A DNA stretch of 64,000 nucleotides from Sarcomyxa edulis (Eukaryota; Basidiomycota; Agaricomycetes; Agaricales; Mycenaceae): NCBI GenBank assembly GCA_009761415.1, contig QUOL01000018.1, positions 62,001-126,000 on the forward strand, given 5' to 3'. Of this stretch, positions 59,188 through 64,000 are shown piece after piece. Each line of letters begins with the position of its first letter. The stretch's first letter is position 1. The position numbers and the translations under genes are program-made. Below the pieces are notes generated by a model. That model saw only the letters and a program-made list of their open reading frames with translations, was not told the DNA's origin and did not search any database.

Positions 59188-60602
59188 TCACATGATGATG
59201 CAGGACTTCTCTTTCTTGAGCTTCAGCTTGTGCGTCCGTTGGTCCTCTGATTGCTGTCTCCTGTCATACACGGCCTGGTGTCGTTGGGCCTCTGCCTGGC
59301 GTTGACGTTCTCGTTCCTCTCTGTATCGAGCTCGCTCCTGTCGAGCGTGTTCATCCTCCTCTTCTTGAAGCTGCTGGGCTAAGGCACGGCTAGAGACGAA
59401 GATACGTCAGCGACTTCGAAAATCTCTGGATAGGCGGGCTTACTCAGCCGGATCAACGACTGCAAACTGAGCAGCCTCGTCTTCCGCAGCTCGTAACGCC
59501 TCTTCTGCAGTTTGTCCCGCAAAGTCGCCTCCAGCTGGACTTGATGGCACGAAATCAGAATCGACGAAAGTAGACCCTCCACCGTCAACGTCCTCTAGTT
59601 TTTCCCAAACTACAGATGGTTCGTTCAGGAAGGACTGGTCCGTGACCAAGGTATACAGGGCCGCCTCGTCTCCGAGTGATTTGTAGAGGACTGACAGGTG
59701 CGAGCTGCGGAATAGAGCAACAAGTGAGCCTGGCTCAAGAGTAGTTGCCAGTTCAAACAGTCCGTGATACGTTAATTGACTCCACGTAGCATCGAGGAAT
59801 CTCCGAGCAACGATGGCTTGAAGTATACCGAATCAGTTCGTGACTTTGAATCCAAAAGCACTGTGACTCACCGTCTTCGATCTTTATCCGCTCTTCCTCC
59901 GTCCAATTAGTAGTCGGACTACTTGGACCTGCTTCTACAGCGTCATCGCTGACAACCAGTCGGCCCTTAGAGGTATGGTCTGCATCAACAATCAAGTTGA
60001 CAGCACTATCGTAGTCCTCGACTTTGCACATGACGGTGGCTTCAGGGCTTGCTGGGTCGACCAACCACCCGTGGACAAGTTTGATTCCTACATGTTCGAA
60101 CAATTTTAGCTCGCCTCCTTCTCCCGCAGGCCGGAAAGCAGTCGCGCCAGTGAACAGAGGGTTGAGGTCCATGCCCTCTATAAATTCAGTCAATGAGAGC
60201 TTTTCAGAAAAAGACAGAACACGGGCGCACTTTGGGTATAAGGCATGACTGACAGAGCAGCGCCAATATCCACACCAGGGCAATTGGTCACTAGATAGTC
60301 TCCAACCAATTGAGCGAGAAACTCGTACGACACAGTTGTCCGCGAAGGTGGAAGGATTTCGATGTTTCCCCGCAGAATAAGTATGTTGCCTAGTTGATTT
60401 TACCAGAATTATCATCAGAGACATACACACATATCATATCATAAAGCAGCTACTCACAAATAGCGATGAAGGAACATGGACCATTGAAATTCTGAGTGAT
60501 GATCTTGACATATTTTCGCGCTTCGCCATATCCAAAGACGATGCTCTTCAGATACCAGACGTCTTCCTTGGATGACTGGACAGTAGGTTGTTCTTCAGCC
60601 AT
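59188..60602 (-). CDS. MINDY-family deubiquitinase with C-terminal CaaX box
   Basis: Five exons (60602-60458, 60389-60231, 60177-59872, 59816-59444, 59389-59188) give 394 residues. The catalytic cysteine lies in QNFNGPCSFIAICN, and the catalytic histidine in LVALFRSSHLSVLYK. Between them are the usual LILRGNIEILP and VGDYLV blocks. MINDY enzymes trim K48-linked ubiquitin chains. After the catalytic domain come a UIM-like acidic segment (EEALRAAEDEAAQFA) and a long Arg/Gln/Glu-rich coiled coil. The protein ends KLKLKKEKSCIIM: a CaaX box behind a polybasic stretch, predicting farnesylation and membrane binding. All phases agree. The start is the first ATG upstream of the conserved domain. Confidence 0.94.
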
Positions 60603-61268
60603 AAATAGAGAATGGGATGGTCGTTGGGTAGAAGAGCAAAGATGAACATGCAATACATCTGCCAAGATGCGCAGGCTGCGCAGTGTCCCGCCGCTTTCTC
60701 TCGAACAGCCATCTGGTCTCGCAGCCGCATCGTTCTGGCTTGTTTCTGGCACCGATTTCTGGAGAGTCCCATCGCGCAAAGGAGCATACGATATATGCCA
60801 CCTGGTGGTCTTTCTGACGACTAAGTTTTGCCGTTTTGGTTCGAGGTGATCTCTAGGGCGTTTCGTCTTTTGTCATACGATTATCGAGAGAACTTCGAAT
60901 ATCTCGACTGTATTTTGCAGACATGGACGAGTCTGGCTATATAACGCTGTACTGGGCTGGGCTGTACCTTCGTTAGATGATTCGACCTCCCACCCTCGGA
61001 TCTACGGCCTTCTTGATGAAAGTCGATTCATCTTTCTCTCTGGGCTCAGTGACTTTCTATGGGGATTATGGAGATAGTGACAGTGGGCAGATTCGTTACG
61101 ATTTGCTCTCCTTTGAGCTGCTGATTGCGGGCTCAGCAGCTTCGACTCAGGACTACTAAAGGCCTCCAACGACATGACGACTCGAAAACGTTGGTATCTG
61201 AAGCTCAGGCGGTGTCCTGAGCTGAAACGCGAAAGAAATCCTCGCCGATAGCATGTCGCTCCGAAATC
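60603..61268. other. MINDY promoter region
   Basis: Short frames only; no supported gene. Confidence 0.4.
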
Positions 61269-62430
61269 ATGGCTAAGGACCCTCCCGTAAGTCCTCGGTC
61301 TTTCATCTAGTAGAGACTTCTCAGCTCGACAATAGAGAAATTTTTTACTACTTCATTCTCTCGTGAAAAATCTATGTCACCATCGGAAAGCATACGCTAC
61401 GCGTCTGAATAATCCCCGCATGTCACCAGGGGAACTGTCTCGAAAACCTTTTGGCCGATACTTTTTGTCTTGCTATCCTTCTACGGTCCACGCAGTCCGG
61501 AAATCTCGCGATCCACGTTCTTTTCTCCCTCAGGGAACAATCACCTCGACGTTGTAAGCATGATCTATCCAAACTGCTCATGGTCCGCGTTCCCCAGTCA
61601 AATAAAATCAGGATGGTCCGTCGAGCGGCGCTCTTCAAGATCACAGGTCAGTCGAAGGCCTCGCGCTCGTGTTGAGGCCCAAGTCGGGACTTGTGCGTCT
61701 CCCGACCTCGCTGATAGCAATGCACTCGCAAACTCAGTAGGAAATCAAGAGCCCCGAGTGTTTTTGTCTGTGGTCCTGGTGATCATGAATATCATGGCCA
61801 CGCATCAGACTTTGCTTCAGTGGCCTTATCTGTCGGTGTGCAAGTATTTCACTCCGCGCTAGACTTCGTCGTACTGCACCCGGTAAGATCCATATCCATT
61901 TTCCAGATCTAATACCTTGCGACTGCCATCACATTTATTGTTATAATCCATTGGGAGCTATAGACGCCGTTTCCAGGCAATCATTCAGCAGCTTTTCCAG
62001 TACGTTCCACGCTCCATTTTCTATCTATGTATATGACGATGTGCCCGATTTTGAATACTATCCCTTCAAGTTCTCAAGTGATTTCTACACGGTATTCATG
62101 ACTCACCCGCCTTTTGTATGAAAACCGAACTGGCATTCGCAACTTCAGGCACCGCCCCTCCCAGAAACTTTTCGATCGCATCGGCTACAACTTAGACTTT
62201 CGTAGCGCACTGTCCTAAGCACATTGCTGCTATTTCAGACAACATCAAGATCCTCTTATTGTCAACAACGTTTTCAAGGATCTCACCCGCAGGAGCATGA
62301 TATACGCGTTATTGTCTTTGAGCCGACATCTATTACCATATACGGAAGGACGTGTTCCGAGGCGTTCTGGTACCTAGCTACTTTGGTTCGTAATGTTCCT
62401 GCAGAGACAATTGGCAAGTCGGAGCTTTAG
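61269..62430 (+). CDS. Possible intron-rich small gene, unresolved
   Basis: An ATG at 61269 (MAKDPP) is followed at once by a GT donor. Later stretches can be joined by plausible short introns (exons near 61353-61555, 61591-61645, 61960-62010, 62150-62200, 62239-62430). I do not recognise the product and could not prove a single continuous frame. It may be a decayed gene or simply the far promoter of the pheromone gene. Confidence 0.2.
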
Positions 62431-62473
62431 CCACCTGCAGGGAATTCATCGGTACGAGAGAACCGAATGAAGT

Positions 62474-62493
62474 CTTTGTCTAGAGAGTATAAG
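62474..62493 (+). promoter_or_regulatory. Candidate pheromone-gene promoter elements
   Basis: A TATAAG box lies at 62488-62493, about 110 bp before the pheromone ATG. CTTTGT at 62474-62479 is the reverse complement of ACAAAG, the core bound by pheromone-response HMG factors in Ustilago. A six-base match can occur by chance. Confidence 0.35.
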
Positions 62494-62600
62494 AGGGCGT
62501 CCAGTGAAACCACATTTCTGCAGCAGCTCCGATATTGCCCTCACTTCCGAGTCAAAGCAGCTTACCTCCTCTTCACCCTCACTCATCCTCATACTCATCA

Positions 62601-62729
62601 ATGGATTCCTTCACAACCTTCACGACCTTCTTCTCCACCGCCCCAGCTGAGGATATCACCTCCTCGTCACCACCCGTAGACGAAGAATCGTCTGGTTCGG
62701 GCAGCAACACGTACTGCGTCGTTGCTTAA
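62601..62729 (+). CDS. Lipopeptide mating pheromone precursor (CaaX)
   Basis: A single 42-codon frame opens MDSFTTFTTFFSTAP and ends SNTYCVVA, stop at 62729. This is the standard shape of basidiomycete pheromone precursors: about 40-60 residues, a Ser/Thr/Phe-rich start, acidic residues (VDEESSG) before the mature part, and a terminal C-a-a-X box with X = Ala. The precursor would be farnesylated on the cysteine, trimmed and carboxymethylated, cut after the acidic site, and exported by a Ste6-type transporter to act on a Ste3-type receptor. No intron is present. No receptor gene is visible in the window, so whether it belongs to the B mating-type locus or is a stray pheromone gene is open. Confidence 0.85.
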   Translation: MDSFTTFTTFFSTAPAEDITSSSPPVDEESSGSGSNTYCVVA

Positions 62730-63799
62730 GCACCGCGTACTCTCGTACCATCCCCACTATATTATCCTTATCAACAAATAATCGTTTTACGTGAGTTTTG
62801 GTTGATCTCAGCGCTTCGTTTCGCCCTCTGACACGTTCGGATGCAACAGGATTAGATGACACCGCATCTTCGCACTATTTCGACACCATCATCATATCAA
62901 TTCGCATATTCGGGGAGTCTTCTGGAGAGGGATTTTTTAGCAGCAGGACCATTCGTTGCATTGTGCATTAGCTTTTTCTTCGTTCGACGTTTGTATTATT
63001 TTTACTGGATTGGAGGCACCCCCGGCGACATGAAATTCAAAAGGGACTTTTGAAACACATCATGACTTCGTCTGACTCAGTTACTTTTGATTGTGAACGT
63101 AGAAACGACATCTTGGACTGGTGACTTCAGCTCGATTTCAGCTATGAACTCCCGCCAGCGGCCCGTTCATCTTTAGTTCTCCTTTCCAACGTCAAGAGAA
63201 CATTGTCAATATACGCATGGCCCTATCTCTGAGAATGATCTACTTGTGGAAGTGTAAGTATCACAGACCCCCTGCACGTTGAGGTAGCTAACGAGGCTAC
63301 GAAGAGTCGTAGGAACAAGTCAACTGCGTCGAGCATCCAATAGAAGAAGGATGCCGAGCGCTCTCACTTGAATAAGATTCTGCGAAATCATGACTATCGA
63401 AGAAGGCTCAATGTTACGAGTCTGGACTCAATCAGTTCTCTGTACAAATCGATGTTTCCATCTCCAGATCAAGGAGTGATTTTGTCAGGATTGTGAGGAT
63501 ACTTCGACGCGTCTGGACGCGTTTTGATCATGTGATTGTGATTTGTCGAGAGCTCAGTCCTTTCGGAACACCGTTAAGACTATCAAGTTCCAGCCTATAC
63601 GACTAAAATATACGATTTCGGTGAAGAGTCATGTCAGATGATTAGATGGTAGAAACTCGCGTTGAACTTGCAAGAATGGTTTCGCAATTGGCGTGATTCG
63701 ATTGGAAGAAGCGGTCCCCGTGTTAAACCTTCAAACTCCGCTCCAATTCCCCGCCGACCATTCCGATCCGATCACTCCCAGCTCATCCCATATCCCGCC
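62730..63799. other. Region downstream of the pheromone gene
   Basis: A 65-codon plus-strand frame (62856-63053) has one hydrophobic stretch but no recognisable family. No second CaaX-ending small frame was found by eye. The right end is the promoter of the last gene. Confidence 0.35.
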
Positions 63800-64000
63800 A
63801 TGATGTCCACCCGCGCCCTTGGTCTTGGACCTTCTCTCAGAAAAGCCGTATTTTCGCCCAACATTGGTATGTATCCTAGACGTTTTCCCATACTAATGAC
63901 CCCCTGTTTACACCGCAATGTCCATAGTCAGGAATCAGGTTGCGCTCCGAACTCTGGTTCTCAAACGGTGGGCTCGAAGAAATTACATCACTACCAGCAC
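63800..64000 (+). CDS. 5' part of a probable mitochondrial protein (cut by window end)
   Basis: Exon 1 (63800-63866) and the beginning of exon 2 (from 63928) join in phase 1 and read MMSTRALGLGPSLRKAVF, then RNQVALRTLVLKRWARRNY. This is a basic, acid-free, amphipathic start typical of mitochondrial presequences. The second ATG directly follows the first and could serve instead. The body lies outside the window, so the product cannot be named. Confidence 0.6.
   Translation, partial: MMSTRALGLGPSLRKAVFSPNIGMYPRRFPILMTPCLHRNVHSQESGCAPNSGSQTVGSKKLHHYQH

Noticed and set aside
62856..63053. 65-codon frame considered as a receptor or second pheromone
   Set aside because: It has one hydrophobic stretch only, no CaaX end, and no Ste3-like pattern.
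1..64000. CRISPR arrays, tRNA/rRNA genes, intact transposons
   Set aside because: No regularly spaced repeats, no tRNA-like cloverleaf with GGTTCRANTCC box, no transposase or reverse transcriptase motif was seen; a tRNA scan and repeat search would be needed to be certain.

Overview
The window looks like nuclear DNA of a filamentous basidiomycete, most likely a mushroom-forming agaricomycete. Genes are dense and lie on both strands. Nearly all are cut by many short introns (about 50-65 bp, GT-AG, with CTNA-type branch sites). The recognisable genes (SLM-type PH protein, PHO88/SND3, MUB1-type MYND protein, fungal GH79, two MFS permeases, a farnesylated lipopeptide pheromone precursor) fit that group. 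There are no bacterial-style operons. Exon joins were worked out by eye; where a length is given, the joined exons add up to an intact frame.

Layout. 0.9-7.3 kb: NAD(P)-binding protein (-), SLM1-like eisosome/TORC2 PH protein (-), PHO88 (+), small orphan protein A (-). 9.1-13.1 kb: a 16-exon, low-complexity protein (D3, +) in which every intron is phase 0. 15.4-18.1 kb: DAL5/ACS-type permease with about 22 exons (+). 18.3-19.7 kb: HMG-box factor (-). 21.4-22.7 kb: unknown Ser/Pro-rich protein (-). 24.4-27.0 kb: a second phase-0 low-complexity protein (D1, -). 28.3 kb: orphan protein B (+), paralogue of A. 31.1-35.0 kb: MUB1-like MYND protein and HSP10 (+). 36.2-40.8 kb: 14-TM MFS exporter (+) tail-to-tail with a secreted GH79 glycosidase (-). 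41.8-45.1 kb: 1000-residue transcription factor with two C2H2 fingers plus a Zn2Cys6 cluster (-).

47.3-58.7 kb is a zone of paralogues. It holds two APH/protein-kinase-like genes (K1 and K2, -), a head-to-head pair P1 (-) and P2 (+), and D2 (-), a shorter copy of D1. P2 keeps every catalytic kinase residue and P1 has lost almost all of them. 59.2-60.6 kb: MINDY-family deubiquitinase ending in a polybasic CaaX box (-). 62.6 kb: mating pheromone precursor ending CVVA (+). 63.8 kb to the end: first two exons of a probable mitochondrial protein (+).

The housekeeping genes are single and ordinary. The accessory content is dominated by local duplication: A/B, K1/K2, P1/P2, D1/D2 with the more distant D3, and repeated exon modules inside D1. 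The strongest candidates for something undescribed are the divergent kinase/pseudokinase pair and the phase-0 exon family of disordered proteins. The pheromone gene suggests a mating-type-related (B/P-R) region may lie at or beyond the right end, but no STE3 receptor is visible here.
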